Assembly (NCBI GenBank): GCA_958295835.1
Contig: OY282378.1
Coordinates: forward strand, 4,117,694-4,181,693
DNA from: an uncultured Gammaproteobacteria bacterium
GTDB taxonomy: Bacteria; Pseudomonadota; Gammaproteobacteria; HK1
Direction: 5' to 3'
DNA: 64,000 bases
Shown here: one piece after another, positions 36,814 through 44,897 of the stretch
How the letters are laid out: every line of letters starts with the position of its first letter
Numbering within the stretch: the first letter of the stretch is position 1
Made by a program: the position numbers and the translations under genes
Notes under the pieces: model-generated
Databases searched by the model: none
What the model was told of the DNA's origin: nothing
What the model saw: only the letters and a program-made list of their open reading frames with translations

Positions 36814-37139
36814 GGCTCGGTTCCTCGGCTTTCATCGGCAGCGCCTCCGTGCGCCTGTCGATGGCGGTTGCGGGCCGCCGCCAGTATGACCGCTTGCGCA
36901 CCGCAACGCCTCCGGCCATATCCGGTCCCGGCTGACGCCGACCCCGGTGGTCTCTTGCCGCCCGTCCCCGGACGAGGCCGGACGGCACGGCGCGCGGACA
37001 GTAGAGAAATGCGAAAGATCAGAAGCGACTTTGTGCGAAAGACGTTGCGCAACGGGGTTCGTAGATCGGCGTTCCGTATCCCCGAATTCCGGAAGAAGGC
37101 GGAATTAAACGGAAATTCGTGGGACGCGAAAGCGCGAAT
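36814..37139. other. candidate Mu-like phage end
   Basis: 326 nt between the ATPase and the last phage gene. The heptamer GCGAAAG occurs three times (37011-37017, 37035-37041, 37126-37132), including TTGTGCGAAAGACGTTGCGCAA at 37031-37052. Repeated short motifs of this type are the transposase-binding sites at the ends of Mu-like phages, and the position (beyond the gpG end of the head operon) suits a phage right end. The phage boundary is an inference. Confidence 0.4.
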
Positions 37140-37625
37140 TCAGTCGATAGAATCGGCGAGGTGGTCGAGGATGATTTCGTGGATCGCGGCCTCGTCGCTG
37201 GCGGCAAGACGGCCCTCGGCATCGACGAGGAACGGGCGGGCGGGGATGTCGCCCCAAGGGATACCGCTCCCGAAGCTGCCCGCTGGCGCTCCGAACTGGT
37301 GGGTGCCGGCGTAGATGGAAGGGGAGCCGACCTCGACGGAATCGGCGTCGGCCCGGTAGGCGAGGTTCCCGCGCAGGAAGCCGTCGCGGGTGAGGATCTT
37401 GTCCCGGTTGCGACGCTTGCGCGCCTTCGTCGCCTCGGTCAGCGGCGCCCAGGGGGTGCCGTCCGGGGATGTCTCGCTGGCGAAGCGCTCGCGGGTGGAG
37501 TTGAGCAGGTGCTCGCCGATGTCGCGCATGGCGGGGGTGAGGTCGGTCCCGGCGGCGGCGAGGCGGTCCAGCGTGCGGCGGACCTCGCCATCATCGAACT
37601 CGACGCGGATAGTGACGCCGGCCAT
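37140..37625 (-). CDS. phage virion morphogenesis protein (Mu gpG-like)
   Basis: 161 residues. ALRDIGEHL-type start (AMRDIGEHLLNSTRERFASE), SPDGTPWAPLTEATKARK and IPARPFLVDAEG are hallmarks of the phage tail-completion/virion morphogenesis family (PF05069). In Mu, G follows F in the head region, and the order here agrees. Last surviving structural gene of the prophage. Confidence 0.85.
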   Translation of the reverse strand: MAGVTIRVEFDDGEVRRTLDRLAAAGTDLTPAMRDIGEHLLNSTRERFASETSPDGTPWAPLTEATKARKRRNRDKILTRDGFLRGNLAYRADADSVEVGSPSIYAGTHQFGAPAGSFGSGIPWGDIPARPFLVDAEGRLAASDEAAIHEIILDHLADSID

Positions 37626-37628
37626 CAG

Positions 37629-37817
37629 TCATCCAAACGTGCCGCCGCCACCGCAATCCACGTCAGGCATGACGACGTCGGCGCTCGGTGCGCCATCAGC
37701 ATCCGAGTCGATCTCACTCTGCGGCCGGTCGATGGCCTCCGAGGTATCCGAGTACACGAGACTGGCCCATATCTCGCGGAGCCACCGCCGGGACGGCTGC
37801 TCGACGACCGGGGCCAT
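37629..37817 (-). CDS. small acidic prophage protein
   Basis: 62 residues beginning MAPVVEQPSRRWLREIW, with an acidic C-terminal half and a GGGG run. No family recognised. It starts 2 nt after the preceding gene and ends 3 nt before gpG, so it is firmly inside the operon. Unusual position: Mu has no gene of this kind between F and G; it may be accessory to the toxin-like protein upstream. Confidence 0.5.
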   Translation of the reverse strand: MAPVVEQPSRRWLREIWASLVYSDTSEAIDRPQSEIDSDADGAPSADVVMPDVDCGGGGTFG

Positions 37818-37819
37818 GG

Positions 37820-38125
37820 CTACGCGCCAGCCTTCCGGGCCTCGCGCTCGCGCAGATCCTGGAGGGCGCCTTCGTAGTCGTACTCGCGCGGCTCCCACTC
37901 GACGGGGATGTCGTCGCCTTCGACGGGAAGGTCGTCCAGATCTTCGATGCCGGCCGCGGCGAGCGCGTTGTTGGTCAGGGCCTGGTCGGTCATCTTGGCG
38001 CCGAGGCGGGCCGCGTCCTCGGGATCGAGGGGTGAGGGCTCGGTCTCGTTCGCAAGCCGCTTGGCCGCATCCCAGGAGATGTCGTGGTACAATGTCCCGT
38101 GTACCCAGATGTCAGGCATCGTCAA
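37820..38125 (-). CDS. acidic hypothetical protein next to the MuF-toxin gene
   Basis: 101 residues, strongly acidic (about two dozen Asp/Glu against about ten Lys/Arg), with IWVHGTLYHDISWDAAKRLA at the N terminus and DLPVEGDDIPVEWEPREYDY in the middle. It overlaps the 3' end of the large fusion gene by 14 nt, so it is translated with it. In MuF polymorphic-toxin loci the immunity protein is usually the next gene; this is therefore the first candidate for immunity to the C-terminal kinase/ART domains. An ordinary virion accessory role is the alternative. Confidence 0.6.
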   Translation of the reverse strand: MTMPDIWVHGTLYHDISWDAAKRLANETEPSPLDPEDAARLGAKMTDQALTNNALAAAGIEDLDDLPVEGDDIPVEWEPREYDYEGALQDLREREARKAGA

Positions 38126-41100
38126 CCTCCTCCATTTCGATCTTCACGCGCCCGTTTTCCGGGCGCACATTCAGCACCCGGAACCGCGTCCCGGCCTTGA
38201 ATAGTACCTCACGCTCCGACGGGTAGGCGGAGAGCCGGTCGATGCGCTTGCCGTGGCGGCCGTGGATGGTGAACAGCACGTTCCCGCTGAAGCCCTTGCC
38301 GGTGCTTGCGCTGGTGAACGCGGCCTCGGTGACGATCCGCCCCGGCACGTAGCGCGCGACATCCTCCCGCGACAGGCTTGTGCCGCGACGCAGGCCCGCC
38401 GCCGGATAGTCCGGCAGCCGGTTCAGCGCATCGTTCAGGGTGCGGCGGTAGTTGTCGTAGCGCTTCATGATCGGCGCGGCGGCGTTCGCTTTGCGCAGCG
38501 CCTCGTTCGGGCGCGCGTAACCCCACGGGACGTCGCTCGTGGTGTAGGCGTAGGACACGGCCAATTCGGGGTCCGTCATGCCGTGCGGGTCGAAGCCGTC
38601 TTCCACCTTCCGCCTCCCTCGCGAGAGATAACCAGTATACACATGCCCCATCTCGCGCCGTGTCTCGCGCTGGTACGCCGCCAGCGTCCGGGCCTCGGCC
38701 ATGGCCGCCCTCACCCGCGGTTCGATCTGGCGCTTGAGCAGGGCGGCGCGGGTCCGGAGCGCCGTAAGGATGGCGGCCTGATCATCAGCCGCGACCCCGC
38801 GCACGGCGGGGGCGATGTCGCGGAAGTTGCGGGTGCGCTTGCCCAGGGCCTCGATGGCAGCGATCTGCTTGAGCGCCCGTCGCCCGAGCGCATCGCCGGA
38901 CTCGACGCCGGCGGCGCGCAGCACCCGGGTGTAGGCCGGATTGCGGGCGGGGCTCGAGAACCCCTCCCACTCGGTGAGGGTGTCGAGCGCGCCGGTGGGC
39001 TTGCGTCCGGCCCGCGCGCGCATGAGCAGGGCGCCGCCCTGATCGATGCGGGCCACGGCGTTCCGGCCGGCACGGGCCGCGACGACGTTGTCGAGCTTCA
39101 AGCCGACCGCGTCCCAGTTCGCGAGCCACACGTCGGCCGCGTAGCCGTCGAGCACCTTGCGCGCGCGGCCCTTCGCGAGCCGCTTGGCGCTGCCGAGGGT
39201 GCCGGCGTGGTCGATGATCTCATTGGCAACGCCGACGATGGCGTCCCCGTCGCGCACCAAGGCGGAGACCGGCGCGTCGAGATCGAGCGCGCGGTAGGCC
39301 CGGTTCGCGACCGCCTCGCCGTAACTCTGGGCGGGGTCGGCGTAGAGCTTGACGTAGCGCATCCTGCCGTCCGTGCCGCGGTAGAGGCCGCCCGGATTGG
39401 AGCCGGCCTGCGGTCCGACCTGAAGGGCCATGGCATCGCCCCGGGAGAGCTCGGGGACGGCGAAAGGGTCCGCCGGCGTCGGGGCGCGCTTGAGCACGGA
39501 CTTCCCCGGCGCGTAGGCCCATCCGGGGTCGATGCCCACGGGGACGGTGACGGTGCGCGGGGTCGGCCCCTTCGCGCCCACGGTGACGGTGCGGGTCTCG
39601 ACAGCCGGGGCCGGGTCCGGCCCGGCCTTGCCGAGGCGCTTCATGTCGCGCTCGGCCAGCGTCTCGATGTAGCACTTGCAGCCCCAGCCGTTCGGCGGGT
39701 AGTGCATATCGAACCAGGGGTCGTCGTGGCGCAGGATCAGCCCGTCCCACGCGAGGTGGTCGTGACGGGGCTGCTCGGAGGCGTCGGAGTGCCGGTAGCG
39801 CCAGTACGGCCGCGACTCGGCCACGTCCTTCATCTGCTGGTAGCGTCCTGCGGCGTAGGACGTGCGGAGATTGGTGGCGTAGATGACGCGGGTGCGCCAG
39901 TCCCGCCCGCCGTTGTAGATCCAGCCGTGCTTGGCGACGATGCCATCGAAATCGCGGCGGAAGGTGGCGAGCGTGGTGCCGTCGGCGATGGCCTTGTCCA
40001 CGGCGCCCCGCAGATCCGAGACGAGGTCGGCGTGGGCGGCGCCGGCGACGACGAAGGCGCGATCGTGCTGCGCCTGCCAGATGTCGGTCCAGCTCTGCGT
40101 CGGCAGGTCGAGCTTCGATCGGAAGAAGGCGATCTGCTCGGCGAAGGGGAGCTGGGTATGAGAGACGGAGGCGGTGGCGAGTGCGATGCGGGCGCCGGCG
40201 TCGGTGGCCAGCGCGCGGGAGGTCGCCTCGGTCTCGCTCGCCACGTCGTAGCGCCCGGCCAGATACGCGGCGGCGAGCGCGGGCGCGAGCGCGTCGGTGG
40301 CGGCCTCGACGTCGGGCGTGGGGGCGGCCGGGGAGGCGGTCCAGGCGAGCATCGCATCGAGGCGTGCGCGCACGTCTGGGAGCGATGCGGCGGCGTCGAT
40401 GTCGCTGCGGATCTGCGCGGCCCAGGCGTCGATGCGCGGGCCGAGGGCAGCACGGGTGCGGGCGGTCAGCGCGGGGAGCGGATCGGTGTCGTCGAGCGTC
40501 CGGGCGAGTGCGCGGTGGTCTGGGTCGCCGCCGGCGTCACGCGCCCTCGCCGGCGGCGTGGCGGGGGGGTCCGTCGACCCTGGGGCGGGCTCGGCCGGGA
40601 CGGGCGCGGACGGCTCCAGGACCTCGTCGTCGTCGGCGGGCGCCCCGAACCGGAGCCGGCTGCGGACCTCGTCGGCGCGCACCCGCAGCCCCATCGGCAC
40701 CAGCCGCTCGAGCGCCCGCGACATCAGGTCCACGTCGACTGCGCTCTCGCGCTCGATCCTGACCTGTGGGTACCGGCGCCGCGGCCCGTGGTTGAGCGTG
40801 ACGATGGGGATGACGAGGTCGCGGCGCAGCGTGCCCGCGAGCTGGCGCCCGTCGGCGTGCTCGATGTCCTGGCGCACGAGGTTGTGCACCTGCCCGAGGG
40901 CGTAGGACCCCGACGACCCCTCCTGCGTCGTCAGGGTCTGGCCCAGGACGGCGATGGAGATCTTCGCATCGAGATAATTGAGGAGCTCGAGGTAGATCTC
41001 GGAGCGGGCGGCGGCGGCCTGGTCGGCCACGAACTCGATGGTCATGCCCTCGGGCAGGATGGCGGCGGCGTCGGTGGCGATCTGGGACACCGCCTGGTAC

Positions 41101-41852
41101 AGGATGCGCTTGTCCGCGTCGCCGGCGTTCTTGTGGTACTTGCCGAGCCGGATGGGCTGGCCGTAGACCTCGGCGAACCGCATCCAGTCCTGGAGGGTGT
41201 AGAGCCCGAACATCCACGCCCAGGCGGCGAGCCGGGCGAGGCCGCCGCGGATGGGCAGGCCGGACTTGGCGGCCACGGTGTGGACGATGAACTTCCAGGG
41301 CTCCAGGTCCACGTACCCGGAGGTCTCGCGCCGCATCAGCCGGGCGCCGGTCTCGTAGTCGTAGTCGTACCACTGCGGGAGCTGGTGCTGGAGTCGCACC
41401 GGCATCCACTGGCGCTCGGACGTCTCCCAGATGATCTCGGTGGCGGAGACGCCCTTGCCGATGCCATCGAGGATGTTGAACAGCTCATCCTCGATCTCGT
41501 CGCGGTCGAAGAACTCGCGGACGAGGTCGGCATCGGCCACGTCCTCGGCGCGGTCCGAGGCGGGCTCGACGAGCACCGGGATCTGCGACACCGCGCGCTT
41601 GCGAGTCCCGAGCACGCCGGTGTAGTGGAGGTGGCGCTCCTCCATGATCTCGGCGAGCTCGAAGTAGCGCTCGGAGGCGCCGTGCCCCGGTGTCTCCGCC
41701 TCGCGCAGGACGCCGGCCAGGCGCTCGGGCGTGGGGACGCGGCCGGGCTGCGTGGGGATGATGGAGCGCACCCCCATGACGGCGCCGCCGCGCTCCTCGC
41801 GCAGGGCGCGCATGTCGATGGGCTCGTTGCGATGGTCGTAGAGCTGGACCAT
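38112..41852 (-). CDS. Mu portal-MuF fusion with kinase-like and ADP-ribosyltransferase-like domains
   Basis: 1246 residues from MVQLYDHRNEP; upstream codons belong to the preceding small gene, which overlaps the ATG. Domains in order: 1-410 Mu gp29/DUF935 portal (WMFGLYTLQDWMRFAEVYG, LEL-LNYLDAKISIAVLGQTL); 405-445 Pro/Ala linker; about 565-745 Mu F-like head domain (WRTRVIYATNLRTSYAAGRY, NGWGCKC); about 820-965 HipA/PI-kinase-like domain (Lys835 in RYVKLY, WLANWDAVGLKLDN, DFG-like RIDQGG at 936-940); about 1085-1246 R-S-E-type ART (Arg1155/1156 in LRRGTS, FTSAS at 1179-1183, Glu1213-x-Glu1215 in SEREVLF). In Mu, portal and F are separate proteins. MuF proteins with C-terminal toxin domains are a known polymorphic-toxin family; portal fusion plus two effector domains is unusual. 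No internal frameshift seen. Confidence 0.85.
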   Translation of the reverse strand: MVQLYDHRNEPIDMRALREERGGAVMGVRSIIPTQPGRVPTPERLAGVLREAETPGHGASERYFELAEIMEERHLHYTGVLGTRKRAVSQIPVLVEPASDRAEDVADADLVREFFDRDEIEDELFNILDGIGKGVSATEIIWETSERQWMPVRLQHQLPQWYDYDYETGARLMRRETSGYVDLEPWKFIVHTVAAKSGLPIRGGLARLAAWAWMFGLYTLQDWMRFAEVYGQPIRLGKYHKNAGDADKRILYQAVSQIATDAAAILPEGMTIEFVADQAAAARSEIYLELLNYLDAKISIAVLGQTLTTQEGSSGSYALGQVHNLVRQDIEHADGRQLAGTLRRDLVIPIVTLNHGPRRRYPQVRIERESAVDVDLMSRALERLVPMGLRVRADEVRSRLRFGAPADDDEVLEPSAPVPAEPAPGSTDPPATPPARARDAGGDPDHRALARTLDDTDPLPALTARTRAALGPRIDAWAAQIRSDIDAAASLPDVRARLDAMLAWTASPAAPTPDVEAATDALAPALAAAYLAGRYDVASETEATSRALATDAGARIALATASVSHTQLPFAEQIAFFRSKLDLPTQSWTDIWQAQHDRAFVVAGAAHADLVSDLRGAVDKAIADGTTLATFRRDFDGIVAKHGWIYNGGRDWRTRVIYATNLRTSYAAGRYQQMKDVAESRPYWRYRHSDASEQPRHDHLAWDGLILRHDDPWFDMHYPPNGWGCKCYIETLAERDMKRLGKAGPDPAPAVETRTVTVGAKGPTPRTVTVPVGIDPGWAYAPGKSVLKRAPTPADPFAVPELSRGDAMALQVGPQAGSNPGGLYRGTDGRMRYVKLYADPAQSYGEAVANRAYRALDLDAPVSALVRDGDAIVGVANEIIDHAGTLGSAKRLAKGRARKVLDGYAADVWLANWDAVGLKLDNVVAARAGRNAVARIDQGGALLMRARAGRKPTGALDTLTEWEGFSSPARNPAYTRVLRAAGVESGDALGRRALKQIAAIEALGKRTRNFRDIAPAVRGVAADDQAAILTALRTRAALLKRQIEPRVRAAMAEARTLAAYQRETRREMGHVYTGYLSRGRRKVEDGFDPHGMTDPELAVSYAYTTSDVPWGYARPNEALRKANAAAPIMKRYDNYRRTLNDALNRLPDYPAAGLRRGTSLSREDVARYVPGRIVTEAAFTSASTGKGFSGNVLFTIHGRHGKRIDRLSAYPSEREVLFKAGTRFRVLNVRPENGRVKIEMEEVDDA

Positions 41853-42046
41853 CAACCGGCCCCTGCCGCGGCGAGGGCCGCCTCTGCTGCCGCGTGGTAG
41901 CGCGGGTCCCGCTCGATGCCGATGTATCCGCGGCCCGCCACAAAACACAGAGTGCCGTACAGCACGGCCCACCAGATCAGAGTCCGGACCACCGACGCGC
42001 CGATGGCTGATATGCGTCGCCTCCGCGCTCGTTCGGCGGCGTTCAC
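41852..42046 (-). CDS. small membrane protein in the prophage head operon
   Basis: 64 residues, GTG start overlapping the terminase stop and ending on the A of the fusion-gene ATG. Arg-rich N terminus (ERARRRRISAIGA) then one membrane segment about 19-38 (VVRTLIWWAVLYGTLCFVAG), N-in orientation likely. No family recognised. Its tight overlap with both neighbours argues that it is real. Confidence 0.6.
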   Translation of the reverse strand: MNAAERARRRRISAIGASVVRTLIWWAVLYGTLCFVAGRGYIGIERDPRYHAAAEAALAAAGAG

Positions 42047-43617
42047 ATCACCCCCCGCGCGCCGCCGCCGCGATGGCCGGCGAAGGCGCCCCAGCCGGAC
42101 TCGATCGCGTCGTCGCGCTGGCGCCCCCGCCAGCGGTCATCGTCGAGCTCGTCGTCGAGGTCCCGGCCGGGGCGCACGGGGGTGTAGGCGTAGGGGCCGA
42201 GGTCGGTGTCGGCGGCGTACCACGCCAGGGCCAGGGCGATGGCGCTGTCGCCGTGGCGCTGGCCCTTCGGGGCCGTGGCGCCGTCGGGCAGCCGCGGGAC
42301 GCCGCGCACCAGGCGCACGGCACGCAGATCGGAGAGGACGTCGTCGTCGCGCGGGATGCGGATCCGATCGTCCTCGAACCCGGCCTTCAGCGGCGGCATG
42401 TGCTCCCGGTACCAGGGCTCCGAGAGGGTCACCGCCTCCGCCAGCGACCCGTAGCGGTCCACCGTGGCCTCGGCGACGTAGGAGCCCGGGCCGGTCGCGT
42501 CGAGCGCCGCGCCCGAGAACCGGGGCAGGCGGTCACAGACGTACTCGATCGCCTGCACCTGCTGCTGGTGCGGAATGGCCCGCATCTCGATCATGAGCGG
42601 GCAGGTCCTGCGCAAGGTCTCGCCGAGCTCCAGCGGGGCGATGACCGACAGGTGCCGGTGGCGCCCGAAGTCCATGCCCATGACGTGGCGCCGGCGCCGG
42701 TCGAGGCCCGCGAGGAGCGGCCCGACCTCCTCATTCAGCCATCCGGCCATCTCCGCACGCCGCGCCGCCTCGAGGGCGGCGTTGTAGTCGGCGTCGCCGG
42801 AGAGCCGGACGATCGGCGCATCGACCATGCGCGACTCGATGAGGACGCGCGGGAGCCACGCCCCGGCGCCCTGCTTCGGGATGCACTGCAGCTCCTCGTC
42901 GGCATCCTCCCGGAGCTTGTACTTGCCGAGTTCGGCCGCCCGCCAGGCGGCCGCATACCCGTCAGTCCACCGCTCGCCCTTCACCGTACACGTGCGCCGG
43001 GCGAGGCCATCGGCGATCGCATCGTCGAGGGTCGCGCGGTGCAGGCTGTACGAATGGCGCCCGGAGCGGATGTCGGTGATCAGCTCGTTGAAGGGCGAGT
43101 CGGCGCCGTTATGGGTGCTGATGATCCGTATCCGGCCACCCCACTGCGTCACCGCGACGCCGGCCTTGAGGAGCTCGTCGAGGTCGTCGCAGAACGCCGC
43201 CTCGTCGATGATGGCGATGTCGCCCGGGCGGCCCTTGGAGCGCAGCACGCGCGGCGAGGAGGGCAGCGCGACGATCTGCTTGCCGGAGGCGGTACGCAGC
43301 CGGAATTTGAGCTGCTCGCGTCCCCGGTCGTCGATGATCGTCTCGCGGGTGATCTCCGACACCACCTTGTTCAGGCGGCTGGCCCAGGACTCGCAGTCCT
43401 GGATATACCCCTCCGTCATGTCCTTGTTGTAGGACATGTAATACACGTCGCCGCGGCCCTCGGCCGCATAGATCACCCGCTCCGCCGCGTCCGCCCAGGA
43501 CAGCCCGATGCGGCGCGACTTCTCGATGACCGCCACCGGCGCGCGGTCCTCGACCCAGGCCCGCTGGTAGCGCAGCAGGATGGGGTAGCCGTCCCCGTAG
43601 CCCCGCGCCCCGTCCAT
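42043..43617 (-). CDS. phage terminase large subunit (Mu gp28-like)
   Basis: 524 residues. ATPase half: deviant Walker A VIEKSRRIGLSW (30-41), Walker B IAIIDEAAF, and STHNG coupling motif. Nuclease half, RNase H-like: GMDFGRHRHLSV and ALDATGPG. It packages phage DNA into proheads. Upstream is the gp27-like putative small subunit, downstream the portal, the expected order for Mu. Confidence 0.9.
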   Translation of the reverse strand: MDGARGYGDGYPILLRYQRAWVEDRAPVAVIEKSRRIGLSWADAAERVIYAAEGRGDVYYMSYNKDMTEGYIQDCESWASRLNKVVSEITRETIIDDRGREQLKFRLRTASGKQIVALPSSPRVLRSKGRPGDIAIIDEAAFCDDLDELLKAGVAVTQWGGRIRIISTHNGADSPFNELITDIRSGRHSYSLHRATLDDAIADGLARRTCTVKGERWTDGYAAAWRAAELGKYKLREDADEELQCIPKQGAGAWLPRVLIESRMVDAPIVRLSGDADYNAALEAARRAEMAGWLNEEVGPLLAGLDRRRRHVMGMDFGRHRHLSVIAPLELGETLRRTCPLMIEMRAIPHQQQVQAIEYVCDRLPRFSGAALDATGPGSYVAEATVDRYGSLAEAVTLSEPWYREHMPPLKAGFEDDRIRIPRDDDVLSDLRAVRLVRGVPRLPDGATAPKGQRHGDSAIALALAWYAADTDLGPYAYTPVRPGRDLDDELDDDRWRGRQRDDAIESGWGAFAGHRGGGARGVM

Positions 43618-44192
43618 CAGGCGGCCATCGGGAGCGTCGTCAGCGCCTCGCGCAGCGCCGCCGCGGTGTCGTCGCCGATCCCCACCGCCCGCGCCACCGT
43701 CTCGGCCTCGGCCGCCATCTGCTCGCGCACCTTGCGTTCGCGCGCGACGCTCAGCTCATCCGCCCGTTCGAGGCGCTGCATGGCGAGCGCGAGGTCGTTG
43801 ATGGACTGGATTGTCGAATCGAGCGGATCGTCGGCGTCCACCGCCTCGTCGAGCCGGAGCGTCAGGTCGTGGACGAGGGTGCGCAGGGTGTCGATGACGA
43901 GCCGCCCGACGTTGCCGGTGGGCGCCTCTCCGAACCTGGCCACCCAGGCATCCGCCGCCGCGCGCGATTCCCGGATGCGCCGCCCGGCCCGCTCCACGCG
44001 GCTGGTGTAGCGATTGAGCCCCCCGGCGCTGAGCGGGGCCTCGCCGGCCTCGGCGAGCATCCCGGCGGTCTCCCGGCGCACGCTCGCCTGGGTCGCCCCT
44101 TCGCGCAGGCGGCGATCGACGTAGGCCCGGATCTCCGGCGGGAGGGAGTCGAAGCGCGACGGGCGGCCCCGGGTCGGGCTATCGGCGCTCAT
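43617..44192 (-). CDS. DUF3486 family protein (Mu gp27-like)
   Basis: 191 residues from MSADSPTRGRPSRFDSL; a longer frame upstream overlaps the previous gene. N-terminal LPPEIRAYVDRRLREG and helix-rich remainder match DUF3486, thought to act with the terminase as its small subunit. Its stop overlaps the terminase start. Confidence 0.82.
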   Translation of the reverse strand: MSADSPTRGRPSRFDSLPPEIRAYVDRRLREGATQASVRRETAGMLAEAGEAPLSAGGLNRYTSRVERAGRRIRESRAAADAWVARFGEAPTGNVGRLVIDTLRTLVHDLTLRLDEAVDADDPLDSTIQSINDLALAMQRLERADELSVARERKVREQMAAEAETVARAVGIGDDTAAALREALTTLPMAA

Positions 44193-44481
44193 GCGGAGCA
44201 GGACGCCGGATCCCGGGGATGGTGGCACGGCCCGCGGCCAGATCCGCGCCGCGCTCGGTCAGGGTGACGATGTGCGTGCTGCCGCTCTCGGCGCACGTCA
44301 TGGCGCCCTGCTCGGCGAGCCACGCGAGCTCGGTGCGCAGCCGGTCCGCACTTATTCGATGCCCCGTCTCGAGGAGCTCGCCGCCGAGGATGCGGGCGTT
44401 GGTCTCGCCGCCACCGGCGTCGATGATCTGGAGGATGCCGAGGCGGAGATCCTCGGTCACGCGGTCCTGATACGTCTTCAC
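44179..44481 (-). CDS. Mu gp26-like protein (VpaChn25_0724 family)
   Basis: 100 residues from the GTG at 44481 (MKTYQDRVTEDLRLGILQII). A winged-helix-like small phage protein: ETGHRISADRLRTELAWLAE and TLTERGADLAAG. It sits between DUF2730 and DUF3486 as in Mu (gp25-gp26-gp27) and overlaps both. The role in head assembly or packaging is unknown. Confidence 0.75.
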   Translation of the reverse strand: MKTYQDRVTEDLRLGILQIIDAGGGETNARILGGELLETGHRISADRLRTELAWLAEQGAMTCAESGSTHIVTLTERGADLAAGRATIPGIRRPAPHERR

Positions 44482-44774
44482 GGCACCTTGCTCCCTGTCC
44501 GCTCCATCAGGCAATCGTGGATCCGATCGTTGATGCGTTCCGAACGCTCGACCGCCCCCAGAATCTTGTGGGTGCATTCGCTCAGGGCCGTGATCCGCCC
44601 GTGCACCTCGCGGAAGTTTTCCTTGATGTCCGCTTGTTCAATGAGCGCTTGCAATATCGCCACGTCCCGTGAGTTGCCGATGACGCGGAGGATCAGCCAC
44701 CCGACGGCGCCACTCAGTGCGGTGAGCCCGACCCCGAGCAGCATGACGATCATCTCGCTCATGCGCAGATTCAT
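44478..44774 (-). CDS. DUF2730 family protein (Mu gp25-like)
   Basis: 98 residues. One N-terminal membrane segment (MIVMLLGVGLTALSGAVGWL), then a coiled-coil-like region. First gene of the minus-strand head operon. An internal ATG four codons later is an alternative start; no good ribosome-binding site precedes either. Confidence 0.72.
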   Translation of the reverse strand: MNLRMSEMIVMLLGVGLTALSGAVGWLILRVIGNSRDVAILQALIEQADIKENFREVHGRITALSECTHKILGAVERSERINDRIHDCLMERTGSKVP

Positions 44775-44828
44775 AGCACACGCCGCCGCCGCGGGAATCG
44801 CCGCCCCCGAGACACCGGCGTCATTTTT

Positions 44829-44850
44829 CCGCTGGCGCGGTCGCCAGCGG
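44829..44850. other. perfect hairpin in the divergent prophage promoter region
   Basis: CCGCTGGCG and CGCCAGCGG (9 bp each) separated by CGGT. It lies between the head operon (minus) and the plus-strand gene at 44898. No T-run follows in either direction, so an operator or RNA element is more likely than a terminator. Confidence 0.4.
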
Positions 44851-44897
44851 TCCGCACCGTCGCATCATGCGCCCTCTCATCTCAGGAGTAGGGCGAC

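Noticed and set aside
38253..41900. 1215-codon plus-strand open frame opposite the MuF fusion gene
   Set aside because: Antisense shadow: GC-rich third positions keep the opposite frame open. Its translation has no domain, while the minus strand has four recognisable domains.
42073..44010. 645-codon plus-strand frame over the terminase
   Set aside because: Antisense shadow; the terminase motifs lie on the minus strand.
44829..44850. Hairpin considered as an intrinsic terminator for the head operon
   Set aside because: It lies upstream of the operon start, and the T-run is on the wrong side of the stem.
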